Shown piece by piece: positions 43,284 through 51,104 of a stretch of 51,443 nt of DNA; the first letter of the stretch is position 1; every line of letters starts with the position of its first letter. The DNA lies in the NCBI GenBank assembly GCA_049511415.1, contig JBEKYC010000052.1, positions 1-51,443 on the forward strand, written 5' to 3'. The DNA is from Bog-159 sp049511415. Its GTDB lineage: Bacteria; Acidobacteriota; Terriglobia; Bryobacterales; Bryobacteraceae. Under the pieces are notes generated by a model. That model did no database searches, was not told where the DNA came from, and saw only the letters and a list, made by a program, of their open reading frames with translations. The position numbers and the translations under genes were made by a program.

Positions 43284-45687
43284 CCGGGTCGATTCGGGTG
43301 GATCGCTGAGCCGGGATGTAGGCGGCCAGGAGAGATACGGCTAGCAGGAGAGCCGGGATGGCGACGAAGGCCAGGGGGTCTTTGGCGGAGACGCCGTAGA
43401 GGAAGCTGGTGATGAAGCGCGTCAGGGCGAAGGCGGCGATTTCGCCGATGGCGATGCCGGCCAGCGCGAGACGGAGGCCGTCGCGGACGATGGCGTTGCG
43501 CACGTCTTGCGGCCTGGCTCCCAGTGCGATGCGGATGCCCAGTTCACGGGTGCGCTGCTCGACGGTGTAGGCCATCACACCATAGATTCCGATGGCGGCG
43601 AGCAAGAGCGCGGCCGCTCCGAAGATAGCTAGCAGGGTCATGTGGAAGCGCTGTGCGGCAGTGGCGTGGGATACGACCTGTTCCATGGTGCGCACGCGGG
43701 CCACGGACAGGCCGCCGCTGGATGCGCGCAGTTCGGCCTCGATGGAGCCGCGCAGGGATTGTGGCGGCACCCGCGTACGGACGATCCAGGCGATGGTCGA
43801 CGCACGGGTGGCCAGGGCGGTGAGGCTGTCGCCGACCTGCGCCATCGGGACATAGACCATGGCGCGCGGATTGCGATCGAGCCCTTCGTCGTGGACATCG
43901 CCCGCCACACCGACGATCTGGCGCGGGGCTTCGACGAATTCCGGGCCGTAGGACTGGCCCAGGATGACGCGATCCGCTTGCGGGAATTTACGGGCGAAGG
44001 CCCGATCGACGATGGCTACGGGCGCGGCGCCGGTTATATCCGCGACGGTGAAATCGCGTCCGCTGAGCAGCGGGATTTTGAAGATATCGAAATAGCCGGG
44101 GGTGACGGCCATCCAGCCGCGGCCATCATAACGTGCGTTGGTGGCGGCGCGGCCGATTACGTTGAATGGGACGCCGAACAAGCCTTCGACGGGAAGATTG
44201 TACGACGCGCCGGCCCGCGCCACGGCGGGCAAGGCTTGGATGCGGCGGACGGCATCGGCGATCAGTTGGTTGACGTCGTGGGTGTTCCCAAAATGCGAGC
44301 CGGCGAGGGACATACGGAGGGTCAGAATATTGTGCGAGTCGAAGCCGGGATCGACGGCGCGGAGAGTGGCGAAGGTGCGGATGAGGAGCGCAGCGCCGAT
44401 CAGGAGGACCAGGGCTAGTGCGATTTCGCTGACGACCAGCAGGGCGCGCGTGCGGGTCTGGCGGCGGCTGGGGCCGGAGCGGCCGTCGCCCCGATTGAGC
44501 GCGGTGGTGAGATCCACGCGGGAGGCGTCGAGCGCGGGAATCAAGCCGAACAGCAGGCCGGTGATCAGCGAGACGGCGGCGGCGAAAAGCAGCACGCGCC
44601 AATCGAGCGAGACGGCAGCGTTATGGGGACCGAGGCGCGGGATATTGCCGGGGTCGAGCGCCAGAAGGCCCTGCACGCCGGCCAGTCCGAGGAAGAGGCC
44701 CAACGCGCCTCCGGCGAGAGATAGCACGGCGCTTTCGGCGAGGAGTTGGCGAATGATGCGGGCGCGGCCGGCACCGATGGCGGCGCGAATGGCGATTTCG
44801 CGGGTGCGTCCGGCGGCGCGGGCGAGCAGGAGATTGGCGACGTTGGCGCAGGCGATGAGCAGGACGAAGCCAACGGCGGCGGCGAGGATGAGAAGCGAAG
44901 GCCGCACGTCGGCGACGAGGGCTTCAGGGAAAGGCTGGACAGCGAAGCCGTCGCGCGGGCCCATGATCTTGGGGAACTGGCGTCGGAACTCGGCGGACGC
45001 GGGGGGGAGTTGGGCGTTGGCCGCGGCGAGCGAGACGCCGGGCTGGAGGCGCGCGACCACGTTGAAGTACTGCGCGTGATCGCGGCTGGCGGGATCGATT
45101 TGGAAGGGCAGGAAGACATCCGGCGGCGTATCGAGTTCAGTATTGAAGGAGCGCGCGAGGACACCGAAGATAGTGTAAGGCACGCCGCTGAGCGACATGG
45201 TTTTGCCAACGATGTGCGGGTCGGCGTCGAAGCGGCGTAGCCAGAGAGAGTAGCTGACGATAGCGACGGGCGCGCCGTTGGGCAGGTCTTCGTCCTGCGT
45301 GAAGGCGCGGCCCTGTATGAAGGGCGCGCCGAAGAGATGGAAGTAATCGGCGGAGACGCGGATGGCATGGATTTGTTCGGGGAACGCGCCGGAGGTCAGA
45401 TTCAAGTTGGACGGACTGTACTCGTAGGCGGAGACGTCCTGAAAGATAGAGGTCTGCCGGCGGAGCAGGTTGAATCGGGCGGCGGAGGAACCGTAGCTGG
45501 GACCGCCGGGAGTGGTCTGGTAGAACAGCATGATGCGATCGGCGGCCGGGTAGGCGAGCGGCCGCAGAAGGACGGCGTTGATGACGGAGAATATGGCGGT
45601 GTTGGCGCCGATGCCTATGGCGAGTGCAGCCAACGCCGCGGCGGTGAAGGCGGGCGATTTGCGCAGATAGCGAAGCGCGGCGCGCAT
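43267..45687 (-). CDS. ADOP-type ABC transporter permease (second copy type)
   Basis: 806 aa. It opens directly with LRYLRKSPAFTAAALAALAIGIGANTAIFSVINAVLLRPLAYP, the orphan-permease signature. A periplasmic MacB-like domain (about 50-255) is followed by the first FtsX block (LLIACANVANLLLARAAGRTREIAIRAAIGAG, about 265-400), a second periplasmic domain (about 430-670) and a second FtsX block (IFGAAALLLAAIGIYGVMAYTVEQ, about 690-800). It differs markedly from the copy at 16955-19381, so they are not a recent duplication. It lies three bases after the M28 peptidase gene and is probably the last gene of the PilT-containing transcript. No ATPase is nearby. Confidence 0.93.
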   Translation of the reverse strand: MRAALRYLRKSPAFTAAALAALAIGIGANTAIFSVINAVLLRPLAYPAADRIMLFYQTTPGGPSYGSSAARFNLLRRQTSIFQDVSAYEYSPSNLNLTSGAFPEQIHAIRVSADYFHLFGAPFIQGRAFTQDEDLPNGAPVAIVSYSLWLRRFDADPHIVGKTMSLSGVPYTIFGVLARSFNTELDTPPDVFLPFQIDPASRDHAQYFNVVARLQPGVSLAAANAQLPPASAEFRRQFPKIMGPRDGFAVQPFPEALVADVRPSLLILAAAVGFVLLIACANVANLLLARAAGRTREIAIRAAIGAGRARIIRQLLAESAVLSLAGGALGLFLGLAGVQGLLALDPGNIPRLGPHNAAVSLDWRVLLFAAAVSLITGLLFGLIPALDASRVDLTTALNRGDGRSGPSRRQTRTRALLVVSEIALALVLLIGAALLIRTFATLRAVDPGFDSHNILTLRMSLAGSHFGNTHDVNQLIADAVRRIQALPAVARAGASYNLPVEGLFGVPFNVIGRAATNARYDGRGWMAVTPGYFDIFKIPLLSGRDFTVADITGAAPVAIVDRAFARKFPQADRVILGQSYGPEFVEAPRQIVGVAGDVHDEGLDRNPRAMVYVPMAQVGDSLTALATRASTIAWIVRTRVPPQSLRGSIEAELRASSGGLSVARVRTMEQVVSHATAAQRFHMTLLAIFGAAALLLAAIGIYGVMAYTVEQRTRELGIRIALGARPQDVRNAIVRDGLRLALAGIAIGEIAAFALTRFITSFLYGVSAKDPLAFVAIPALLLAVSLLAAYIPAQRSTRIDPVTALR

Positions 45688-45690
45688 GAT

Positions 45691-47049
45691 TTATTCACCG
45701 AGGCGCTGGGGCATGTCGGCCAGCACGTAGCCCATCACGGCCATGGCGGCGGTACATTTGCGGAAGTCCTCGGGATCGACCTTATCGACGGTATCGGTGC
45801 GGGTGTGATGCCAGTCGAAATAGTGCAGGCCGACGGTGAAGAGTCCCAGGCCGGGGACGCCATCCTGCATGACTGGTTCGATGTCGGCGCCGCCGCCGCC
45901 TTCGCGCACGGTATCGGCGCCGATGGACTCCAGCAGGCGGCCGATCTGCTGGGCGCGCTCCAGGGCGGGGCCGCCCTTGCCGATGCCGAAGCCGACTGGC
46001 TTTTCGGCGCCACCATCCATTTCGATGGCCGCCACGTAGTTACCGATTTTGCCGCCGACCGCGGCGCGATAGGCGCGACCGCCAGCGCCGCCATTTTCTT
46101 CGTTGGTCCAGAAAACCACGCGCAAGGTGCGGCGGGGCTGCAGGCCGAGCTTCTTGATGAGGGCCACGGCTTCGAGGGACGCGATGATGCCGCTGCCATC
46201 ATCCTGCGCGCCGGCGCCCACATCCCAAGAATCGATGTGGCCGCCCATCACTACGATCTCGTCGGGTTTTTCGCGGCCGGTGATTTCGCCGAAGACGTTG
46301 GCGGAGTCGGCATCCGGCTCCATGTGAGCTTCCATGTAGAGGCGCACGGTGACGGTTTCGCCGGCGTCGGCGAGGCGCTGGATCATGGTGGCGTCCTCGA
46401 AGGTAATAGCGGCGGCGGGGATCTTGGGATCGGCCTCGGTGTATTGCAGCGCGCCGGTGTGCGGAGTCTGCATGGCCAGCGATCCGACCGAGCGAACCAG
46501 CATGGCGGCTGCGCCGAGTTTAGCGGCGCGGGAGGGGCCGGCAGCGCGATACGTCACGGTCTTGCCGTAGCCTTCATAAGGCACGTTGAACAGGACGATC
46601 TTACCGGCGATCCTGTCGCGGCCCAGGGCGTTGAGCGCGTCGAAACTGGAGACGGGGACCACTTCGGCGGTAATGCCTTCGGGCGGCGTCGCGACGCTGC
46701 CGCCGAGCGCCAGCATGGTCAGCGGGTGACTGACGGGTTTCAGGATAGCGGCTTCTTCGCGGCCGCGGACCCAGTGCGGGACTTTGACGGGCTGGATGGT
46801 GACGTTTTCAAGGCCATCGCGCTGCATCTGGGCGGCGGCCCATTGAATGGCTTCGTTCAGCGCGGGCGATCCGCTGAGGCGGTTGCCGATACGGTCGCAG
46901 AGGTAGGAGAGCTTGGCGTAACCGTCCTTATCGGCGAGGGCGGCGGTGATGATGCGGGCGGCGGGTTCCTTATAGGCATCGGACAGGGTGGCGGGCGCGG
47001 CTAGCAGAACGGCGGGCAGGAGGACCAGCGGGAATCGGGATATCGACAT
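45691..47049 (-). CDS. secreted M28 family metallopeptidase with PA domain
   Basis: 452 aa with a signal peptide (MSISRFPLVLLPAVLLAAPA). Residues about 125-245 form a PA-type insert (GKIVLFNVPYEGYGKTV). The dizinc site appears as H271 and D273 in GGHIDSWD, D283 in AQDDGSG, the Glu pair in FWTNEENGG (about 317-318) and the C-terminal FDWHHTRTDTVDKVDP His. The family holds aminopeptidases and glutamate-carboxypeptidase-like enzymes. It lies nine bases after pilT and three bases before the ADOP permease gene. Confidence 0.92.
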   Translation of the reverse strand: MSISRFPLVLLPAVLLAAPATLSDAYKEPAARIITAALADKDGYAKLSYLCDRIGNRLSGSPALNEAIQWAAAQMQRDGLENVTIQPVKVPHWVRGREEAAILKPVSHPLTMLALGGSVATPPEGITAEVVPVSSFDALNALGRDRIAGKIVLFNVPYEGYGKTVTYRAAGPSRAAKLGAAAMLVRSVGSLAMQTPHTGALQYTEADPKIPAAAITFEDATMIQRLADAGETVTVRLYMEAHMEPDADSANVFGEITGREKPDEIVVMGGHIDSWDVGAGAQDDGSGIIASLEAVALIKKLGLQPRRTLRVVFWTNEENGGAGGRAYRAAVGGKIGNYVAAIEMDGGAEKPVGFGIGKGGPALERAQQIGRLLESIGADTVREGGGGADIEPVMQDGVPGLGLFTVGLHYFDWHHTRTDTVDKVDPEDFRKCTAAMAVMGYVLADMPQRLGE

Positions 47050-47058
47050 TTAATTAGT

Positions 47059-48222
47059 CTAACCTTCGAGGACGCGGCGGAGTTCGTCCTGACGGGAAGA
47101 GTGGGCGAAGGCGGTTTCGCGATGGATGCGGCCCAGGCGGGCGAGCTCGGCCAGGGATTGTTCCATGGTCATCATGCCTTCGGCGCGGCCGATGGTGAGC
47201 TGGCTGCGGAGCTGGTGGTCATCGCCCTTGCGGATGAGGTTGCGGACGGCGTCGGTGGCGGTCATGATTTCGAGGGCGGGATAGCGGCTGATGCCGTCGG
47301 CGGCGGGGACCAGTTGCTGGGCGATGACGGCCAGCAGCGCGAGGGACATCTGCTGGCGCATCTGGCCCTGATGCGCGGCGGGGAAAGAATCGAGGATACG
47401 CGAGATGGCTTGCGGGGCGTCGTTGGTATGGAGGGTAGAGAAGACCAGGTGGCCGGTTTCGGCGGCGGTGAGCACGGTGGCCATGGTTTCGGGATCGCGC
47501 ATTTCGCCCACCAGGATGACGTCGGGCGTCTGGCGCAGGATGCTGCGCAGGGAGTTGACGAAATCGGGCGTGTCGTGGCCGACCTCGATCTGCTCGACGA
47601 TGGAGTTGCGGTTGACGTGCTGATATTCAATGGGATCTTCGATGGTGACGATGTGGGCGCGGCGGCGGGTGTTGATGAGATCGATCATAGCCGCGAGGGT
47701 GGAGCTTTTGCCGCAGCCGGTGGCGCCGGTGACCAGCACCAGGCCCTGGCGGCGATCGGCGATGCGGGCGAGGGCGGCGGGCAGATGGAGGGATTCGAGC
47801 GACGGAATACGCGCGGGCAGGAGGCGGATGCTGGCGGCCAGGGTACCGCGCTGATGATGGATGTTGGCGCGGAAGCGGCCTATGGGGTCGCGCACGAAAC
47901 AGAAGTCGATGGACTTCCTTTTTTGCAACTCGTCGTATTGGCGGGCATCGAGGAGGGGAAGGATCAGGTGGCGAACGTCGTCGGGGGCCAGGGGCGGTCC
48001 GGCGGCAGGGGCCAGCGCACCGTTCACGCGGAGGGCGATGGGCGTGCCGGCGATGAGCAGCAGATCCGAAGCGTTCTGGCGCGTGGCGAAGGAGAGAAGC
48101 TGATCGAGGGAGCCATCGGTCTGGATGGGGCGCGAAGCGGGACGTTCCGCGGGACGGGAGCCGGGCGCGGCGCGGTTCAACTCTTCGACGATACGGCTCA
48201 ACTCGGTGTCGTAGCCGGCCAC
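47059..48222 (-). CDS. pilT: PilT-like type IV pilus retraction ATPase
   Basis: 387 aa, GTG start with AAGG eight bases upstream. After a variable N-terminus of about 35 residues: DQLLSFATRQNASDLLLIAG, the Asp box IVTIEDPIEYQH, Walker A GATGCGKSS (about 166-174), Walker B DVILVGEMRDPE, His box FSTLHTNDA and the PilT-specific DAVRNLIRKGDDHQL (as AIRNLIRE in other PilTs). It drives pilus retraction and twitching from the cytoplasm. No pilin or assembly genes are nearby; it is cotranscribed with DUF4342, a peptidase and a permease, which is an unusual setting. Confidence 0.93.
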   Translation of the reverse strand: MAGYDTELSRIVEELNRAAPGSRPAERPASRPIQTDGSLDQLLSFATRQNASDLLLIAGTPIALRVNGALAPAAGPPLAPDDVRHLILPLLDARQYDELQKRKSIDFCFVRDPIGRFRANIHHQRGTLAASIRLLPARIPSLESLHLPAALARIADRRQGLVLVTGATGCGKSSTLAAMIDLINTRRRAHIVTIEDPIEYQHVNRNSIVEQIEVGHDTPDFVNSLRSILRQTPDVILVGEMRDPETMATVLTAAETGHLVFSTLHTNDAPQAISRILDSFPAAHQGQMRQQMSLALLAVIAQQLVPAADGISRYPALEIMTATDAVRNLIRKGDDHQLRSQLTIGRAEGMMTMEQSLAELARLGRIHRETAFAHSSRQDELRRVLEG

Positions 48223-48225
48223 GTT

Positions 48226-48534
48226 TCAGACCTTCGTGCTGCCGGGGGGTTCGGCCGGTGACGGAGGAGGGGGCGTATCGGTTTTTTCGACGCGCTCCAC
48301 CACCATGGTGAAATGCGCGAGGTGCGCGGCGATAGCGCTGACGGCTGCCAGCACGGGCGCGGCGATGACGCCCACGGCCGCGATGGTTAGGGGAATCTCC
48401 ATGAAGGTGTGGCCGTGATCGTCGCGGATGATGATGCGGCGGATGTTGCCTTCGTGGATGAGTTCCTGGACCTTATCGACCAGTTCTTTGCCGAGGACTT
48501 TGAATTCCTCCATGGTTACGCGGAAGGTTTCCAT
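48226..48534 (-). CDS. DUF4342 domain protein
   Basis: 102 aa. The family pattern is clear: FKVLGKELVDKVQELIHEGN, then RRIIIRDDHGHTFMEIPLT, a hydrophobic segment AAVGVIAAPVLAAVSAIAAH and the tail HFTMVVERVEK. A proline-rich end follows. The hydrophobic run suggests membrane association. Function unknown. Three bases separate its stop from the pilT start, so the two are likely translationally coupled. Confidence 0.85.
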   Translation of the reverse strand: METFRVTMEEFKVLGKELVDKVQELIHEGNIRRIIIRDDHGHTFMEIPLTIAAVGVIAAPVLAAVSAIAAHLAHFTMVVERVEKTDTPPPPSPAEPPGSTKV

Positions 48535-48583
48535 AGGTTTTCTTCAGTGTAACAGGCGATTGGACGCGTGTTCCGCCGAAGGG

Positions 48584-49837
48584 CTATGGGGCAGTGTTCA
48601 CGGTGGTCCATTCCGAGCACAGTCCCAGTCCCGACTGGCCGCCCGGCTGCGCGGCAAGGGTAGGCTGGACCGTCACTTCGCCTAAATCCGGAAACGAACT
48701 CCAGCTCATCGTGAAGGCATGCGGGGGAGCGACTGCCGGGATGTTCTCGGAGAATGGGTCGCCTATGGGGCCGTTCGCATTGCGGAGATGGATACTGAAC
48801 GTAGCCGGAGTGTCGATTCCCAGATCGAAGTTCATCGTCAAGGTACCCTCGGCGAAGCCGGCGCTGAAACCAAGGGCGCAGACCGGGGCACGCGCGATCA
48901 CGGTGTTGTAGAATGCCGTTAACCAGAGCGCTCCGTCAGACCCGACCGCCATCCACCAGGTGCCATACACATTGGCCGGGACTGGAAACTGAGTGATCAA
49001 TCCGGCCGTCGTGATACGCGCAATCCCGGCATTCTCCTCGGTGAACCAGAGCGCCCCGTCAGGCGCCGCTACGATGGCTATCGGCAACACTCCGGGCGAC
49101 GGAAGCGGGTACTCAGTGAACTCCCACGCGGTTGTGACGCGCCCGATTTTGTTCCCGGATGACTCCGCAAACCATAAGTTTCCGTCCAGCCCGGTGGTAA
49201 TCCCTTCGGGAATGCTGCCAGGCGTGGGCGTTGGTTGTCCGGTGATCGCGCCGGACGTTGTGATGCGCCCGATGTAGTTGGCGCCGATATCGGTAAACCA
49301 CATGGCGCCATCGGGCCCGGCCGTGATTCCGAATGGCGTGCTGTTGGGCCAAGGCACCGGATATTGGGTTATAGATCCCGCGGTAGTAATGCGTCCGATG
49401 GCGCCGTTCTGGGCGAACCACAGTGCGCCGTCCGGCCCGGACGCAATGCCATACAGGCTGGGACCGCCCGGCACGCCGTACTCGGTGGCAACGCCTGTAG
49501 TGGTGATCCGTCCAATCGAACAGCAAACGCCGGTGAACCACAAAGCGCCGTCCGGTCCCGGCGTAATCATGTAGGGGGAACCAGATACCGGAAACTGGGT
49601 TATGGCTCCCGCCGTGGTGATTCTCCCGATCGCGTCGCTGTAATTGGTGAACCAGAGCGCGCCGTCCGGTCCGGCGGTGATGGAGTCGATCAGGTAGGCG
49701 TCGGAGACGGGATAGCTGCCGATCTGGCTATACGTCCCGGACTGGGCCGTTACCATTGCCGGCAGGCCGAACACTAAAATCGCAAGGCCGATGGCCTTCC
49801 AGCCGCAGCTATCGCGTAGCGGGATCCCCTTATGCAT
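48584..49837 (-). CDS. secreted Vgb-like (streptogramin lyase-type) beta-propeller protein
   Basis: 417 aa from ATG 49837, with AGGAGGG just upstream; the frame open to 49999 has no signal features. Signal peptide to about AMVTAQS. Seven repeats follow: GPDGALWFT...IGRITTAG..ITQFPV, GPDGALWFTGVCCS, GPDGALWFAQNG, GPDGAMWFTDIG, GLDGNLWFAESSG, APDGALWFTEENAG and GSDGALWLTAFYN. That makes a seven-blade propeller. The C-terminal 100 residues are a separate beta domain (FAEGTLTMNFDLGIDTPATFSIHL). True Vgb enzymes linearise streptogramin B; secreted environmental relatives like this one are probably structural or binding proteins. Confidence 0.88.
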   Translation of the reverse strand: MHKGIPLRDSCGWKAIGLAILVFGLPAMVTAQSGTYSQIGSYPVSDAYLIDSITAGPDGALWFTNYSDAIGRITTAGAITQFPVSGSPYMITPGPDGALWFTGVCCSIGRITTTGVATEYGVPGGPSLYGIASGPDGALWFAQNGAIGRITTAGSITQYPVPWPNSTPFGITAGPDGAMWFTDIGANYIGRITTSGAITGQPTPTPGSIPEGITTGLDGNLWFAESSGNKIGRVTTAWEFTEYPLPSPGVLPIAIVAAPDGALWFTEENAGIARITTAGLITQFPVPANVYGTWWMAVGSDGALWLTAFYNTVIARAPVCALGFSAGFAEGTLTMNFDLGIDTPATFSIHLRNANGPIGDPFSENIPAVAPPHAFTMSWSSFPDLGEVTVQPTLAAQPGGQSGLGLCSEWTTVNTAP

Positions 49838-49962
49838 CGATGCCCTCCTGGCGCAAGAAGCGGTTCGCATACGATTGTATGCTTTCCTCGGGAGAATGGC
49901 AATCGGGGCGGCTGGACGCACGGGCCGCGTACGCGTGGGCGAGAGCGGCTGGGGGCCGGGAG

Positions 49963-49999
49963 GCGACAAAATGCGACAAAATGCGACAGAATGCGACAC
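49963..49999. repeat. 10-bp tandem repeat, 3.7 units
   Basis: Units start at 49963, 49973, 49983 and 49993 with consensus GCGACAAAAT (third unit GCGACAGAAT, last partial). The array lies 25 bases past the stop of the HTH gene at 50024 (minus strand). Ten-base phasing gives one unit per helical turn. Confidence 0.75.
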
Positions 50000-50023
50000 T
50001 TTTTCGAGTTTTGCCGCGGGGGG

Positions 50024-50494
50024 CTAAAACTCGTCGTAGGCTTTGTCGACGGTGGCCTGATCGAGTTTTCCTTTGAGATCCAGTTCCATCATGAGGAGGT
50101 CTTTGCGCAGTTTGTCTTCGTCGAGCGGGCCGGTTTTATCGGGCAGGGTCCAGGCGGCGCGGGGAAACCGGGGGCGTGCCAGGACGGCGAGCGAAGTGCG
50201 GAGCAGGACCGTGTCGGAGATTTCCGGTTTGGTGAGCAGCTTATAGAGGGCGGACAGGGCCAGACTGCTCAATTCCTTCAATTGGTCACGCAAGGCAAGG
50301 ACGTAATCGGCGTGGGCCGCGCGAACGGCCTGCTGAAAATGGTCGTCGGAGAGCCAGCGGTAGATGGTGGCGCGGTGCACACCGATCGCGGCGGCGGCGG
50401 CCGTGATGGTAGATCCCTGGGCGAGCGCCTGGACGATCTGTTGTTGCGCGGGCGCGAGGCCCGAGATTGTAGGTGTTGTGACGGTGGTAGACAT
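50024..50494 (-). CDS. small helix-turn-helix protein (terminase-small-subunit/transposon-like HTH)
   Basis: 156 aa from ATG 50494 (ATG 50515 would add seven residues). The HTH is at about 12-48: APAQQQIVQALAQGSTITAA, then IGVHRATIYRWLSDDHF. The remainder is helical with RDQLKELSSLALSALYKLLTKPEISDTVLLRTSLAVLARP and a PDKTGPLDEDKLRKDLLMMELD stretch. Similar HTH modules occur in phage terminase small subunits, but no phage genes are adjacent. The C-terminal domain is not recognised. It is divergent from the 88-aa gene with about 150 bases between, and the tandem repeat lies at its 3' side. Confidence 0.7.
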   Translation of the reverse strand: MSTTVTTPTISGLAPAQQQIVQALAQGSTITAAAAAIGVHRATIYRWLSDDHFQQAVRAAHADYVLALRDQLKELSSLALSALYKLLTKPEISDTVLLRTSLAVLARPRFPRAAWTLPDKTGPLDEDKLRKDLLMMELDLKGKLDQATVDKAYDEF

Positions 50495-50642
50495 ATCCGG
50501 CAATGACGGTAACATGGCGGGGTGCGCAGTTCGTCCTGGGGTGGGGGCGGGGTGGTTTGTTTTCAGGGGGATGCGGGGAAGGGAAGATGTGTGACTGGAT
50601 TGTGACGGGCTGGCCGCAGCCGGGCTATGATAGCGTTGAGCT

Positions 50643-50909
50643 ATGAGCGATGCCAGCATTCCCGCAGCGTTGGATGGGCTGCTTGAGCCGCTCAGCCGAT
50701 GCCTGGACGCTGAATCCGCCAGGCGGGTGATTGACTTCCGGGTGGCGCCCGCGGTACAGGCCAGAGTGGAACTGCTTGCGGAAAAGGCCAACGACGGCAC
50801 GCTGGGCGAAGACGAGCGTTCGGAGTACGAGGCTTTTATCGATGCGACCGAGCTGATCTCAGTCCTGCAGCTCAAAGCCCGGCGCCAGTTGGAGAACGAC
50901 GGCAGTTAG
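50643..50909 (+). CDS. small protein that usually accompanies HNH nucleases
   Basis: 88 aa, acidic and helical: PAALDGLLEPLSRCLDAESARRVIDFRVAPAVQARVELLAEKANDGTLGEDERSEYEAFIDATELIS, then VLQLKARRQLENDGS. From memory, proteins of this kind precede HNH nucleases in Cyanobacteria, Planctomycetes and Acidobacteria; a formal family name is not known to me. The next frame starts two bases after its stop and encodes the start of such an HNH protein. It may be an antitoxin-like or nuclease-partner protein (inference). A TATGAT hexamer (50626-50631) could be its -10. Confidence 0.65.
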   Translation: MSDASIPAALDGLLEPLSRCLDAESARRVIDFRVAPAVQARVELLAEKANDGTLGEDERSEYEAFIDATELISVLQLKARRQLENDGS

Positions 50910-50911
50910 CG

Positions 50912-51100
50912 ATGGATGCCGCCACGCGCGCATTGGTCCGCCGTCGCGCGGGCGACCGTTGCGAGTATTGCTTGCTTCGGCAGCAGTATTGCAAGCTGGC
51001 GCACCACATCGAACACAGTCGTAGCAAGGCACCATGGTGGCGGGGACATGAACAACGGCCGCCCGTCTGGAGTTGCGGTCTGAGATTTCGGGCAAGGTGA
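50912..51100 (+). pseudogene. degenerate, truncated HNH endonuclease
   Basis: The frame gives 62 aa: MDAATRALVRRRAGDRCEYCLL, with CxxC-type zinc Cys and the HHIEH start of the HNH motif. After HIEHS the frame goes wrong. In the +1 frame, 51024-51056 reads ARHHGGGDMNN, which fits the expected second half of the HNH motif, and farther on the original frame again reads SCGL like the next family block. I infer at least two indels. The C-terminal part of the family (another 60-90 residues) is missing before the DUF2442 gene begins at 51105. If the frame were translated it would lack the catalytic core. Confidence 0.6.
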
Positions 51101-51104
51101 ATTG

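Noticed and set aside
16955..45687. The two ADOP permeases as a recent duplication or repeat
   Set aside because: They share only the family pattern; sequences differ throughout.
45337..47004. 555-codon open frame on the plus strand opposite the M28 peptidase and permease genes
   Set aside because: Gly/Ala/Asp-rich with no family resemblance; the opposite strand carries two well-recognised genes.
49756..50506. Plus-strand frames reading through the 10-bp repeat with MRQNATKCD-like residues
   Set aside because: The peptide pattern comes from the tandem repeat and from the strand opposite the HTH gene.
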